A stretch of 27,003 bases of DNA from Actinomycetota bacterium (GCA_009702955.1 WLHA01000002.1:1-27003), one strand, 5' to 3'. Counted from the first letter of the stretch, positions 1-7,855 are shown. The notes: generated from the letters alone by a model not told the origin. Numbers and translations are program-made.

Positions 1-901
1 GCGGGAATCCCTTGGCGAGGCTCATTAAAGAACTCGAGTCAAAGGAGACTCCAGGGGCGCCGACAACAACTTCGTTGGTGACGGGATCAAGCCAGATCGC
101 AGGCGAGTCGGCGACCATGAGCCCGGCCTTCGCTAACCGTTGCTCGCGCCCAGTCAATCTCGCGGCCGCCTGCAGGAGCATTACAGGCTCCCCCGGATTG
201 GTGCCCGCCTTGGCAACCACTAGGCCAGGGATCGCGACAACGCCCGCGGCAGTTAAGTCTCCATGGAGGGCTAGGTAGGAGGCGAGCGCATTGAGAACTC
301 GCGAAGCATTTCTCCCTGAAACCACTACCTCTCCGCCTCGATACAGCAGATGCAACGGCTTTATGCCGCGCTCGTCAACGTTGCTCGTAGCGAGAGTGAG
401 CGAGAACGCTGGTCGAGCATCGTGAACCGGTTTTGGAGTATCACTGGGAGCTAATACGTAACTCGAGAATGCAGCCTCAACAGCAGTGCGGGCATCCTCG
501 GTATCCAATCCAATGACCACGAGGTGCCCTCCAAACTCCAGCACCGTCCGAAAAGCACGCGGCTGGGCCTCTTTGCAGCTTTCACAATCGAGGTCATACG
601 CGGTGAGTAAACGCGAGAGTCTCTGACTAGCCCCTGCTCCGTCTTCATCTGGGACAAGTAGCCCAGCAGACTTGAACTCGCCTATCGCCTTCTCTACATC
701 AGATTGAAGGGTGCCGGGCGCTGCTCCGAATACCTCTGCTAGATCATCTGCAATCTCAGTTGAGCTTGACTCGCCATCACAGCACTGCCACACAAGGGCA
801 GCGACAGGGTTGAGCAGATGCAGCTCGTCACCAAGCGCAAGCACGGCCTCGCCGTCAAAATATTGAGAATGCACAAGAGGTGACGATCGGGGATTGCTCA
901 A
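1..901 (-). CDS. PqqD-like domain fused to degenerate HprK-like domain (3' end cut off)
   Basis: An open frame of 300 codons enters from the left edge with no stop in the window, so it is partial at its C-terminus. Residues about 8-83 read as a PqqD/RRE-type winged-helix domain (FDGEAVLALGDELHLLNPVA, then VWQCCDGESSSTEIADDLA). Residues about 110-300 resemble the HprK-like fold of the gene just upstream: GGEVVVSGRN, then LHGDLTAAGVVAIPGLVV, then AGLMVADSPAIWLDP. Where an HprK P-loop (GxxGxGKS/T) should lie, it reads AGTNPGEPVMLL (about 232-243), with no GKS/T, so nucleotide binding is doubtful. A CxxC (C106, C109) lies between the domains. The TTG start at 901 overlaps the TGA of the previous gene (TTGA) and has GAGG 8 nt upstream; an alternative GTG is at 874. 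PqqD domains bind leader peptides in RiPP systems; the role here is unknown. The PqqD call is fairly firm, the HprK-like call moderate. Confidence 0.8.
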   Translation of the reverse strand, partial: MSNPRSSPLVHSQYFDGEAVLALGDELHLLNPVAALVWQCCDGESSSTEIADDLAEVFGAAPGTLQSDVEKAIGEFKSAGLLVPDEDGAGASQRLSRLLTAYDLDCESCKEAQPRAFRTVLEFGGHLVVIGLDTEDARTAVEAAFSSYVLAPSDTPKPVHDARPAFSLTLATSNVDERGIKPLHLLYRGGEVVVSGRNASRVLNALASYLALHGDLTAAGVVAIPGLVVAKAGTNPGEPVMLLQAAARLTGREQRLAKAGLMVADSPAIWLDPVTNEVVVGAPGVSFDSSSLMSLAKGFP

Positions 902-1818
902 GATGCCTGCCTCGGAGATTCATGCGCCAATAAATCAAGCACGACATGGCTCGCCTCGTCCAAATCTCCACTAGTCAATGCAACGCAGCGCGCACCTGAT
1001 GTAACTGCGGCAAGAGTCTCCATAACTAGGCCCGTATCTCGAGCGAGATGGTAAGAGTGCTGCCCCACGCTATACATTGCGGCCGCTGGGCTTAGAACCT
1101 CTATTTTTGTAGGCGCATTTGGAACATATGTTGGTAGCACAACCACAGACGGTCGTGCAGCCGCAGCGACTGCCCCTTCTCTCAGCGAAAACGCTGGAAC
1201 TAGAACCAACTCTCCCAGCAGCGAGACCAACGCAGGATCAGAGATAGGAGATACCTCCGGAAGTATCTCTCCGATGTTCGCACCAACGGAGATGTACTTA
1301 GCGTAAGGCTGCACCATTAATCCACTGAGTGGGCCATTGGGAGAGATCGCCACTGCTTCATCTGTCAGATACCCGAGGCCATAACGAGCCACAAGTGCAA
1401 TAGCGAGCGTTGATTTTCCACTCCCTTGAGGGCCAACGATTATTGCAGCGTGGTCGCCACTCGTTACTGCCGCAGAATGGAGAAGCGCATGGCCAGGCGT
1501 GTTCTCTAGGGCCTGGCGGTTGGCCTCCCATAGGAGGTGAGATACGACGATTGATAATGCTGGCGCGGAGACCACGTGGAGCGCGTCAAGGTGTAGGTGC
1601 CACGCGACGATGCCGTTTACATCAGGGGGGCTCTGAGTCACAGTAAATACATGCTCAGGCTCCATATCGTTCAGTAGTGGAGCCCATAAAAGCTCAACCA
1701 ACTCAGGTACTAAATCTGCATCAGAGCGAACGCGCGCAGAGAAACCAAGGAGATTGAAGGTTCTAGAGGTGGCGGCAAAGTCTTGAGACCTAAGCCGCTT
1801 ACGAATGCGATCACCCAC
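898..1818 (-). CDS. HprK-like (HPr kinase-related) P-loop protein
   Basis: A protein of 306 aa, counted from the GTG at 1818. It resembles the HPr-kinase-related families found with PqqD proteins ('HprK-related kinase A' type). HPr kinases phosphorylate Ser on a protein; the relative in paeninodin clusters phosphorylates the C-terminal Ser of a lasso precursor. Visible: LLHSAAV (112-118), an intact Walker A GPQGSGKST (129-137), then YLTDEAVAI (150-158), the equivalent of the HprK 'sDE' motif. The N-terminal ~100 residues are the usual variable region. The start is uncertain: ATGs at 1908, 1884 and 1851 are in frame, but the first two overlap the upstream gene by 74-98 nt. The GTG at 1818 gives an 8-nt overlap (GTGGGTGA) with AAGGGG upstream. 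It overlaps the downstream PqqD-HprK-like gene by 4 nt. No HPr or PTS gene is visible, so the substrate is unknown. Confidence 0.82.
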   Translation of the reverse strand: MGDRIRKRLRSQDFAATSRTFNLLGFSARVRSDADLVPELVELLWAPLLNDMEPEHVFTVTQSPPDVNGIVAWHLHLDALHVVSAPALSIVVSHLLWEANRQALENTPGHALLHSAAVTSGDHAAIIVGPQGSGKSTLAIALVARYGLGYLTDEAVAISPNGPLSGLMVQPYAKYISVGANIGEILPEVSPISDPALVSLLGELVLVPAFSLREGAVAAAARPSVVVLPTYVPNAPTKIEVLSPAAAMYSVGQHSYHLARDTGLVMETLAAVTSGARCVALTSGDLDEASHVVLDLLAHESPRQAS

Positions 1819-3370
1819 GGCGAAAGCGCCCCTTGCGAGGTTGCGTGTCATCCTGAAAACGCTCGTACGGGTTGTCGATCGCATGCTGCTCAGCTTCGTG
1901 AGCGGCATAAGGATTTGGAGCGACTTGATTCTCGTAAGGATTTTCTCTTGGAGCGACTAGCGAAGAAGGATCAAGGGCCTTGAACTCCTTGCGCGGCTCC
2001 ACCTTGCGCTCTGGCAAACAGAGGAGCACCAAGAAGAACGGCATTACCTGAACGCGCTGCCTCGCGAGAATCCCGAAATTAGAGAAAGCAGAGAATGCAT
2101 AAATGAATGAGAGGACGATTCCAAACGAGTAAGCGACATAAGGCGAATATCTCATCTGATTCCAGAGATTTCGTAGCCTCCTACGCGAGTTCCACGTGAG
2201 CCACATAAGAAACACCCCCTCGCCCGCGCTCAATAATGATTGAACGTTTCCTACCTCAAACGGGAACGGCCGGTAGAGGATAGTCACTGTGGCGAGCGGG
2301 AAATTTGCAGGATTATTCGTGACGCTCACTGGAGTGAATGTAGAGCCAGCCTCCTTCGAGGTCCGGCCCTCGGCATCTCGAAGCGTTTCATTCACTGTCT
2401 CCTGATTAAGGCCTGAGACACCAAAAAACTGAGAGGTCTGGCCAATCAGCACGGTGCCTACGACAAAGAGAATGCCAAATACGAAGATCCTCGCGAAGGG
2501 AGTGCGCGCTGAGGGGCTTCGTGACTTGCCTAGCCCTGCTGCGAGTACCATCCCGACGAAGGTGATGAGGGCTACATGCGGTCTAAGTAGCCCAGCGCTG
2601 ACTAGCCCTAATGCAGCAATCGGAAAACCCAGCAACGCTCCTTTGCTCATCACTCTTGCAACACCGTATGAGATGAGGCCGAGACTAAACACTGCCCAAG
2701 CATCCTTACCGAGGGCCGATGGCCAATAAATCATCGAAGGTAGGAACAGAACCAAGAACGCATACCTTCGAGCATCGCCCTCCGGAACGGCCCGCATGAA
2801 TGCTCGCCAGAGTAAGAGTGCGCCGATGAAGGCTGACCAACCAAAGAACATAAATGCTCCAGGCTTTGAAGGCCCTGTTAACGCGTAGAGCACTCCGGTG
2901 ATGGTGCGCAGAAATCCTGTTCCACTAAATGGACCAACATCGTAAGAGAAGTCGAGTGTTCGATAGCTCGGCGCTAGGAATTTGCCCCAGAGGTCGTACT
3001 CCGTTGCGTCTGCTATACCCGAGTAAAAAACGGTGGTCATCAACATTCGAAGAAGCGACCCAACGAGTTTCATCGAGAAGCCTGCCATCACCAAGAGATA
3101 CGTCTCGTTGCTTCGGTCGTAATAGGCGAGCCGTCGCGCTATTAGGTGAGTGACGCCTAGCAGTATGAGCATGTCTACTGCTGCTAGCGCCCACTCCGTA
3201 GACGCCGTAGCTACCGCCATAATCAATGCGACACCGATTGCGGTATATCCACTGAACATCGCTACACGCATAAGCCAGGGGCGCTTGAGCAGATCTGCGG
3301 ACTCGACTGTTCCGAGCGATAGCGACTCTGGATCTTCTCCAGGAGCGGAGGAGGGTGGCAGGGTGGTCAT
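1811..3370 (-). CDS. polytopic membrane protein, Wzy/EpsG-like polymerase candidate
   Basis: A protein of 519 aa with about ten hydrophobic segments, the first near residues 36-58 and the last near 420-450. The loop motif YWPSALGKDAWAVFSLG is typical of large unassigned polysaccharide-locus membrane proteins (Wzy/EpsG-like polymerases or lipid-sugar glycosyltransferases). No catalytic motif can be assigned from sequence alone. The cytoplasm-like C-terminal tail is odd. It contains three NPY motifs (N477, N486, N500) spaced by Glu/His/Gln-rich sequence and ends in a basic RKGRFRRG. The start ATG overlaps the stop of the nucleotidyltransferase gene by 4 nt (ATGA), which indicates translational coupling. 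The context next to a Wzc-like chain-length protein favours a polymerase role, but this is inference. Confidence 0.75.
   Translation of the reverse strand: MTTLPPSSAPGEDPESLSLGTVESADLLKRPWLMRVAMFSGYTAIGVALIMAVATASTEWALAAVDMLILLGVTHLIARRLAYYDRSNETYLLVMAGFSMKLVGSLLRMLMTTVFYSGIADATEYDLWGKFLAPSYRTLDFSYDVGPFSGTGFLRTITGVLYALTGPSKPGAFMFFGWSAFIGALLLWRAFMRAVPEGDARRYAFLVLFLPSMIYWPSALGKDAWAVFSLGLISYGVARVMSKGALLGFPIAALGLVSAGLLRPHVALITFVGMVLAAGLGKSRSPSARTPFARIFVFGILFVVGTVLIGQTSQFFGVSGLNQETVNETLRDAEGRTSKEAGSTFTPVSVTNNPANFPLATVTILYRPFPFEVGNVQSLLSAGEGVFLMWLTWNSRRRLRNLWNQMRYSPYVAYSFGIVLSFIYAFSAFSNFGILARQRVQVMPFFLVLLCLPERKVEPRKEFKALDPSSLVAPRENPYENQVAPNPYAAHEAEQHAIDNPYERFQDDTQPRKGRFRRG
1908..1958 (-). repeat. 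imperfect direct repeat encoding VAP..NPY units
   Basis: The plus-strand string taaggatttggagcgact (1908-1925) recurs at 1935-1958 with a 6-bp insertion (taaggatt ttctct tggagcgact). On the minus strand this encodes two VAP-(RE)NPY units in the tail of the polytopic membrane protein; a third NPY lies further downstream at residue 500. It looks like an internal duplication. Confidence 0.7.
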
Positions 3371-4494
3371 TGACTACTCCGCGACTCGCGCAGTGCCCCA
3401 GCACCACGCCTCAATCGTGCCCAATACGACGAGTCTCGACCCGATATGTGTTGACGGCTAGGCAGAAGCAGGGCACGCATGTAGGCAAGTTTGCCAGCGA
3501 TCCCATGCACTGCGGTTACACCCGCTGCAACTTGGGTCGCATAAGAACGGTTCTCAGACGTGTAAGCCCTAAGCGCTCGCTCCTCGTAGCCACTCGGCGA
3601 GTATGAATTGGCCCATGCATAGGCATCATTTGGGGGCAGGTCAATCCTCTGCCACGCGAGTGAGATTGCCCGAGCAATAACAACCTCGGCCCTCCACGCT
3701 CTCGCAGTTACAACTGCATCGCGGAAGTTCACTTGATTTGCTAAAAGCATCTCGGCAATGTCTCGGAGCGCAACTAGCCGAGGCGAAACATCCCCGAGAG
3801 CAGCATGAAAGCAAGCATGCAAAAACCGGTGTTGACGCGAGATAGTACGGAGCATCACGCCACCAATCTCGAACTCCTCCACATCTCTGAAGAGGGAATC
3901 GAGATCGAGAGTAAGGCCAAATGGTCCCGCGCTTAGAGTTCGATGGAGATCAATCTGCAGGCCATCTTCATAAGAGAAACAGGCACCTTTTCCAAAACGA
4001 CTATCGAATCCTTTGCTCACCTCGGCAAATCGACGTCTTGCTCCGGCTGCAGTAAGGATTTCAGATGCTGCATCGAAGGTATCCGCTGGCACCAATAGAT
4101 CCACGTCTCCAAATGCACGCCAAGACGGGTCCGGATAATCGAGGTGAGCAACCGCAGAGCCCTTCAGGACCCGAACATCGATGCCTGCAAGACTCATCTC
4201 TGAATAGACCTCTAAGAGGCGCCTCTCGAGTACCACCGCAAGACTCATCGCACGCGCGTGGTCTTGAGTGATCTCAGTTCGCTGGAGCTCCGAGGCCGTT
4301 AAAGAACCGTTATCGAGAGCGTAAGAGGCGAGAGGAACTAGCCGTTCGAGAAGAAGCCCTCTGTGGAACTCCGCCCACTCCGCCTCCGACATCTGCTCTA
4401 AGTGCCTGATCTCTTCTTCGGAGTGCGCTCGGAGTCCTACACCCGCTACAAAATCCAGCATCGAGATTTGCTCAGCTGATCCAACAGAGGTCAT
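3367..4494 (-). CDS. nucleotidyltransferase, NTP_transf_5 family (PF14907-like)
   Basis: A protein of 375 aa, the usual length for the family. The nucleotidyltransferase core is clear: VLKGSAVAHLDYPDPSWRAF (109-128), then GDVDLLV (129-135) with the metal-binding Asp pair, then IDLHR (181-185), then HACFHAALGD and LRDIAEM (226-249), the typical C-terminal helices. Members of this family occur in lasso-peptide clusters of the paeninodin type, next to PqqD and HprK-like genes, and in exopolysaccharide loci. Their transferred group and acceptor are mostly unknown. Here the gene is sandwiched with 4-nt ATGA overlaps on both sides: after the PqqD gene and before the membrane protein gene. The family call is firm; the biochemical role is not known. 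Confidence 0.88.
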   Translation of the reverse strand: MTSVGSAEQISMLDFVAGVGLRAHSEEEIRHLEQMSEAEWAEFHRGLLLERLVPLASYALDNGSLTASELQRTEITQDHARAMSLAVVLERRLLEVYSEMSLAGIDVRVLKGSAVAHLDYPDPSWRAFGDVDLLVPADTFDAASEILTAAGARRRFAEVSKGFDSRFGKGACFSYEDGLQIDLHRTLSAGPFGLTLDLDSLFRDVEEFEIGGVMLRTISRQHRFLHACFHAALGDVSPRLVALRDIAEMLLANQVNFRDAVVTARAWRAEVVIARAISLAWQRIDLPPNDAYAWANSYSPSGYEERALRAYTSENRSYATQVAAGVTAVHGIAGKLAYMRALLLPSRQHISGRDSSYWARLRRGAGALRESRSSQ

Positions 4495-4766
4495 GAGACC
4501 ACCAACGCTTCAGTAGCGATCAACTCGTCTATAAGGATCTCGACATCTCGTGAAACCACTTCGAGATCTGCCTCGAATAACTGAGCAAGGCTCTGTGAAA
4601 TATCTTCCCTAGTCGACCAATCCGATAGAAGGTCCCAGACGAAGCATGCCGAGCCTTCCAAGAGCCGCGGCTCAAGATCTCCTGGCGCAAGAATTACTAC
4701 GCCGAAGGGCCCCGTTCGAGAGATCACTTCGGGCGATTGCTTAATGACAGCAGAGGCTTTTGCCAC
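4491..4766 (-). CDS. PqqD family protein (RRE-type small protein)
   Basis: A 91-aa protein matching the size and pattern of free-standing PqqD-like proteins: PGDLEPRLLEGSACFVWDLL (29-48), then REDISQSLAQLFEA, then DVEILIDELIATEALVV. PqqD folds bind the leader of a ribosomal peptide precursor (RiPP recognition element) and hand it to a partner enzyme; in lasso systems this is the B1 protein. The GTG start at 4766 has GAGG 8 nt upstream. The gene lies 23 nt after the Wzc-like gene and overlaps the nucleotidyltransferase by 4 nt. A second PqqD domain lies at the end of the same operon (1-901). No precursor peptide was found beside it. Confidence 0.82.
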   Translation of the reverse strand: MAKASAVIKQSPEVISRTGPFGVVILAPGDLEPRLLEGSACFVWDLLSDWSTREDISQSLAQLFEADLEVVSRDVEILIDELIATEALVVS

Positions 4767-4789
4767 GCCCAGAACCTCGCTAGTTAGAG

Positions 4790-6697
4790 TCAGGCACTCG
4801 TGTCGTCGAACGCTTCAGTAGAGGCAGGAGCCCCTTGATTCGAGGCAGAGGCACCAACCTGCTCGGGGTCAGGTTTGCGGCGAACCGTACCTGCTCCGTT
4901 CGTTGGCTTACGCCATGGGAAGAGGCGTGACATTTTGGGTACTTCTCCAGGGTGAGCGTATCCGTACCCATAACCGTAATAACCGTAATAACCGTAATAA
5001 CCGGCACGAGCTCCATGCTCCGCACCCACAAGCACAATTCCTACTGTGGTTGCTTCAAGACGACGCAGAAGATCCGAGGCCGCCACCACACCACCACGTC
5101 GGGTCCAACCAGCGCGAACCATCAATACCGTTGCATCGCAGAAAGTCGAGAGTTCGGCGGCATCGTTGGCTAGGAGAATAGGCGGCGAGTCAACGATTAC
5201 AAGGTCTGCTATTTCACGCCCTAAGCGCGCAGCAACTTTGACCAGTTCGATTGCGGTACCCGGGTCAGTTCGAGTGGGTGCACTCGCGATGAATCGAATA
5301 TTCGGTACCCCAGTCTCTTGGGCGACTGCCGATACATCAGCGGCTGTTCCTTGATAAGGAATATCTGTGAGGTTTGGGCTAGTGGCGCCCGAGAAATATT
5401 TATGCATCTGCGGCCGGCGGAAGTCGCCGTCGATAAGGAGTACTGACATGCCCGTCTCTGCGAAGGCTGCAGCAATATTTACAACCGAGATCGATTTACC
5501 CTCTGCAGGGCCGGGGGATGTAACTAGAAGCACGCGAAGCGGGGTCGCCTCTGGCTCTGATGATCCCGACAATCCTGCGCGATTGTTTGTTGGGTGCCTC
5601 TGCCACATCGCTACTAGTGAAGTGCGGAAGGAGCGATAGGCCTCCGCCATTAGTGATGTTGGATCCACTGCCGTTATTACTTGGAAGCGCAGAGTTCGAT
5701 CAAGGTTCATCACTGGGATCTCTGCAATAACCGGCATTCTTGCCGCGCCCTCTGTGCCGGGCACGTCACGGATTCGAGCGCTAAGAATCTCGAGTAGAAG
5801 AAGAATTCCAAGGCCGATTATGAAACCAATAGCCGCACCAAATAGGAGTCGCTGCGACTCGCTCGTCGAGCCTTTGGCGCTGGTAACAAGAATTGTCGCT
5901 CGAGCCTTTGTCGCAGCCTCAAGTGTTGTAAGTCCGCTTGTCTGAGGTCCTGCGTCTTCAAGATTCGATATCCCAGAGTCAGCATTTGCGAGTTTACGGA
6001 GGACTGCTTCGCGACGGATATCGAGGGAGTCGTACTCCGATGCGCTGAGCCCAGGTGCGGCCAATTGCGAATCGATTTGGCGAATAAGCGTCTCGGAGTT
6101 GCTACGCGAAAGTGTGAGCCCAAAGATCTGCTCGTCAAATTGCTTCTGGCCGAGTTCATCAACGTAGCCAACGAGTGTCGCAGCGAAGAGATTGGCAACT
6201 TTTGCAGCGAGAACTGCATCTCCAACCTGAGCGGTGATTGCTAGCGAGCCAGTTGCTGGGTCTGGGGTAGCTGAGGCCTTGATAAACCCGCCCGTTCCAA
6301 GCTGAACCTGACCACTGCCAGCGCTGACAGGCCTTCCGGACTTCTTACAGTCCGGGGAGCTGCTATCTGCGCCGGTCTCCGCACACTTATTCGCGGTGGC
6401 ACTCTGAATCTGCGGCCACCGCACTTCATCAATCGCCTCGGCTACTCGCTTTGGAACCTCACCTGTAGTCATTAGGAGCGCTAAGCGGTCGTAGTCGCGT
6501 CCATTTACCGATGTATTCGCAGAACCATTCGATATAAGGGTGGTAGTCGCGCGGAAACTGACGCCAGGTCGATTCGCACGAATCGTCTCAGAACTACTCG
6601 GGCGCGTCAGGAGCGCAAAAGTCATCGCAATGACCACCGTGACGAGGAGAACCCACCAACGGCGACGAATGATCCTTAGATAATCGGCTGGTCGCAT
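4790..6697 (-). CDS. Wzz/Wzc-like polysaccharide chain-length protein with BY-kinase (tyrosine autokinase) domain
   Basis: A 635-aa one-piece co-polymerase/BY-kinase. Numbering from the ATG at 6697: Wzz domain with TM1 (about 14-31), an extracytoplasmic region with two Cys (105 and 117, possibly a disulfide), TM2 (about 284-305), then a MinD-like ATPase. Walker A is SPGPAEGKSI (394-403), Walker A' is VLLIDGDFRRP (419-429), and Walker B is IADLVIVDSPP (496-506). The tail carries nine Tyr in a YYG/YG run (566-581), the expected autophosphorylation cluster. The family controls chain length and export of capsule or exopolysaccharide by cycles of autophosphorylation. A TTG at 6718 would add 7 residues, but the ATG at 6697 has GGGA 7 nt upstream and is preferred. 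It is the first gene of the minus operon. The repeated DNA in the Tyr tail is listed separately. Confidence 0.93.
   Translation of the reverse strand: MRPADYLRIIRRRWWVLLVTVVIAMTFALLTRPSSSETIRANRPGVSFRATTTLISNGSANTSVNGRDYDRLALLMTTGEVPKRVAEAIDEVRWPQIQSATANKCAETGADSSSPDCKKSGRPVSAGSGQVQLGTGGFIKASATPDPATGSLAITAQVGDAVLAAKVANLFAATLVGYVDELGQKQFDEQIFGLTLSRSNSETLIRQIDSQLAAPGLSASEYDSLDIRREAVLRKLANADSGISNLEDAGPQTSGLTTLEAATKARATILVTSAKGSTSESQRLLFGAAIGFIIGLGILLLLEILSARIRDVPGTEGAARMPVIAEIPVMNLDRTLRFQVITAVDPTSLMAEAYRSFRTSLVAMWQRHPTNNRAGLSGSSEPEATPLRVLLVTSPGPAEGKSISVVNIAAAFAETGMSVLLIDGDFRRPQMHKYFSGATSPNLTDIPYQGTAADVSAVAQETGVPNIRFIASAPTRTDPGTAIELVKVAARLGREIADLVIVDSPPILLANDAAELSTFCDATVLMVRAGWTRRGGVVAASDLLRRLEATTVGIVLVGAEHGARAGYYGYYGYYGYGYGYAHPGEVPKMSRLFPWRKPTNGAGTVRRKPDPEQVGASASNQGAPASTEAFDDTSA
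4972..4998 (-). repeat. three perfect 9-bp tandem copies encoding YYG
   Basis: Plus-strand unit aaccgtaat at 4972-4980, 4981-4989 and 4990-4998. On the minus strand these encode successive Tyr-Tyr-Gly triplets in the C-terminal tail of the Wzc-like kinase. Because the unit is a multiple of 3, copy-number change would alter the number of phosphorylatable Tyr without a frameshift. Confidence 0.9.
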
Positions 6698-6856
6698 GCT
6701 ATTTCCCGAATCCCCCAACTAAAAACTGCAAGATGCGCCACGCTGAGTTGCGCCTCTTGCCACGCACTGTAGTGGCCTAATTGCCTAGTGGCTACCCGTA
6801 AAAACTACTCTGCTCTACCCCTACTAAGGACCGCGGCCAGGCAATTGGGTATTACG

Positions 6857-6874
6857 CCTCACTCTGGAGTGGGG
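6857..6874. terminator. hairpin downstream of the 6888-7832 sulfotransferase gene (weak terminator candidate)
   Basis: CCTCACTC/GAGTGGGG form an almost perfect 8-bp stem (one G-U pair) around TG, starting 13 nt after the stop of the minus-strand sulfotransferase gene. The real loop must open to at least 4 nt. There is no T-tract in either direction, so intrinsic termination is uncertain. The rest of the ~190-bp gap up to 6698 shows no convincing promoter; a 22-codon ORF there is discussed in findings. Confidence 0.35.
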
Positions 6875-6887
6875 ATCTTGAGAAATA

Positions 6888-7832
6888 CTAGATACGCCTC
6901 TTGCTCAGGGTCTCGATTCGCTTCTTCACTGGCACCCACGCGTGCAGGGCGGTTGCCTGGGCTCGCTGCCTCCAAGACGGCTCCGGCCCTGGCTCGTACC
7001 CGAATACCGCTAGCGCATCCCCCGCGAATGCCTCAAATAGAGCAAGAGTTTTCGTGTCGTAATCGGTTCGCCAATCCCTTGTGGGCGCCGGGGCTCTACG
7101 GATATTTTGGTGCGACCCGATACTCCCCATACCAGAGATGACATCTTCTGCGCGCTCATGGTACGTAAGCATCTCGGGCTCAAAATCGAATCCTAGAAAC
7201 CCGCATAGGCGGGAGAGTTCGCGCTGCGGGTCGAAGAGCAGGTCCTCATAACGAACTTCGTGATATCGCGCGGAGCCCACTATCCCCAGCGCGCCCCTTC
7301 CACTCAGCGCGCGATCGCGCCAGTAGAGCGCGGCATCTCGATATTTCAAACGGAACCATGGCATCGCTTCAAGAGAAGGGATCACGTCACGCCCATCACG
7401 AACTAAGTGAATAAATCGGGATCCGGGATAAGCGCTAGATAGGCGGCCCACGTGCTCCGTGTGGTGCGGGGTCTTATCAATCGCAATTTTCTTACCATGC
7501 ACTCTTGCGAATACCGCGTAGACGGCTGCGACTGTTGCTGCGGCTGTCTTGATTGAATCATCCTCCAAAATTGGGAGCAGATCATCTGCGTTAAGTCGCC
7601 ACTTCTTAAAGGACTTCTGCGCGAGAACTTCATCGAGGATCGCACGGCGGTCGCTCGAACCAAACTCTCCATTTACCGGGGTAGTTCGCAGCGCAGGCAA
7701 AATAAAGTACGACTCCGGAGGAACCGATATCTCGCTATGCGAACCGAGCATCGCGCGCAGCAACGTGGTGCCGGAGCGAGGGCACCCAATGATGAAGGTA
7801 AATGGCTGGCCCGGAGGCTGAGTTGAAGGCAT
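6888..7832 (-). CDS. sulfotransferase family protein
   Basis: A 314-aa protein of the Sulfotransfer_3 type. Numbering from the ATG at 7832: the PAPS 5'-phosphosulfate loop GCPRSGTTLL (16-25), DKTPHHTEH (119-127), and the 3'-phosphate-binding strand RFIHLVRDGRD (139-149). The family transfers sulfuryl groups from PAPS to hydroxyl or amino groups, and a sugar of the polysaccharide made by this locus is the likely acceptor (inference). An alternative TTG start at 7850 would add MSAKIL; neither start has a strong ribosome-binding site. It is a single gene, separated by about 190 bp from the Wzc operon on the same strand and divergent from the plus operon. Confidence 0.88.
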   Translation of the reverse strand: MPSTQPPGQPFTFIIGCPRSGTTLLRAMLGSHSEISVPPESYFILPALRTTPVNGEFGSSDRRAILDEVLAQKSFKKWRLNADDLLPILEDDSIKTAAATVAAVYAVFARVHGKKIAIDKTPHHTEHVGRLSSAYPGSRFIHLVRDGRDVIPSLEAMPWFRLKYRDAALYWRDRALSGRGALGIVGSARYHEVRYEDLLFDPQRELSRLCGFLGFDFEPEMLTYHERAEDVISGMGSIGSHQNIRRAPAPTRDWRTDYDTKTLALFEAFAGDALAVFGYEPGPEPSWRQRAQATALHAWVPVKKRIETLSKRRI

Positions 7833-7855
7833 AAGAATTTTGGCAGACAAGTTTG

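Noticed and set aside
12..278. Plus-strand 88-codon frame
   Set aside because: It lies opposite the PqqD-HprK-like gene, whose minus-strand frame runs unbroken for 300 codons with clear domain motifs.
451..657. Minus-strand 68-codon frame
   Set aside because: It overlaps the same PqqD-HprK-like coding sequence in another frame and has no recognisable protein pattern.
1819..1908. Longer start of the HprK-like gene (ATG 1908 or 1884)
   Set aside because: It would overlap the upstream membrane-protein tail by 74-98 nt, while the GTG at 1818 gives a short overlap with a purine-rich site upstream. The ATG at 1851 remains possible.
1..4766. A true lasso-peptide gene cluster
   Set aside because: PqqD, nucleotidyltransferase and HprK-like genes are present, but no precursor peptide, transglutaminase-like protease or asparagine synthetase is visible. 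The left edge is open, so it is not excluded beyond the window.
5818..6225. 135-codon minus-strand frame
   Set aside because: It is a shadow inside the Wzc-like gene, whose frame holds both TM segments and all Walker motifs.
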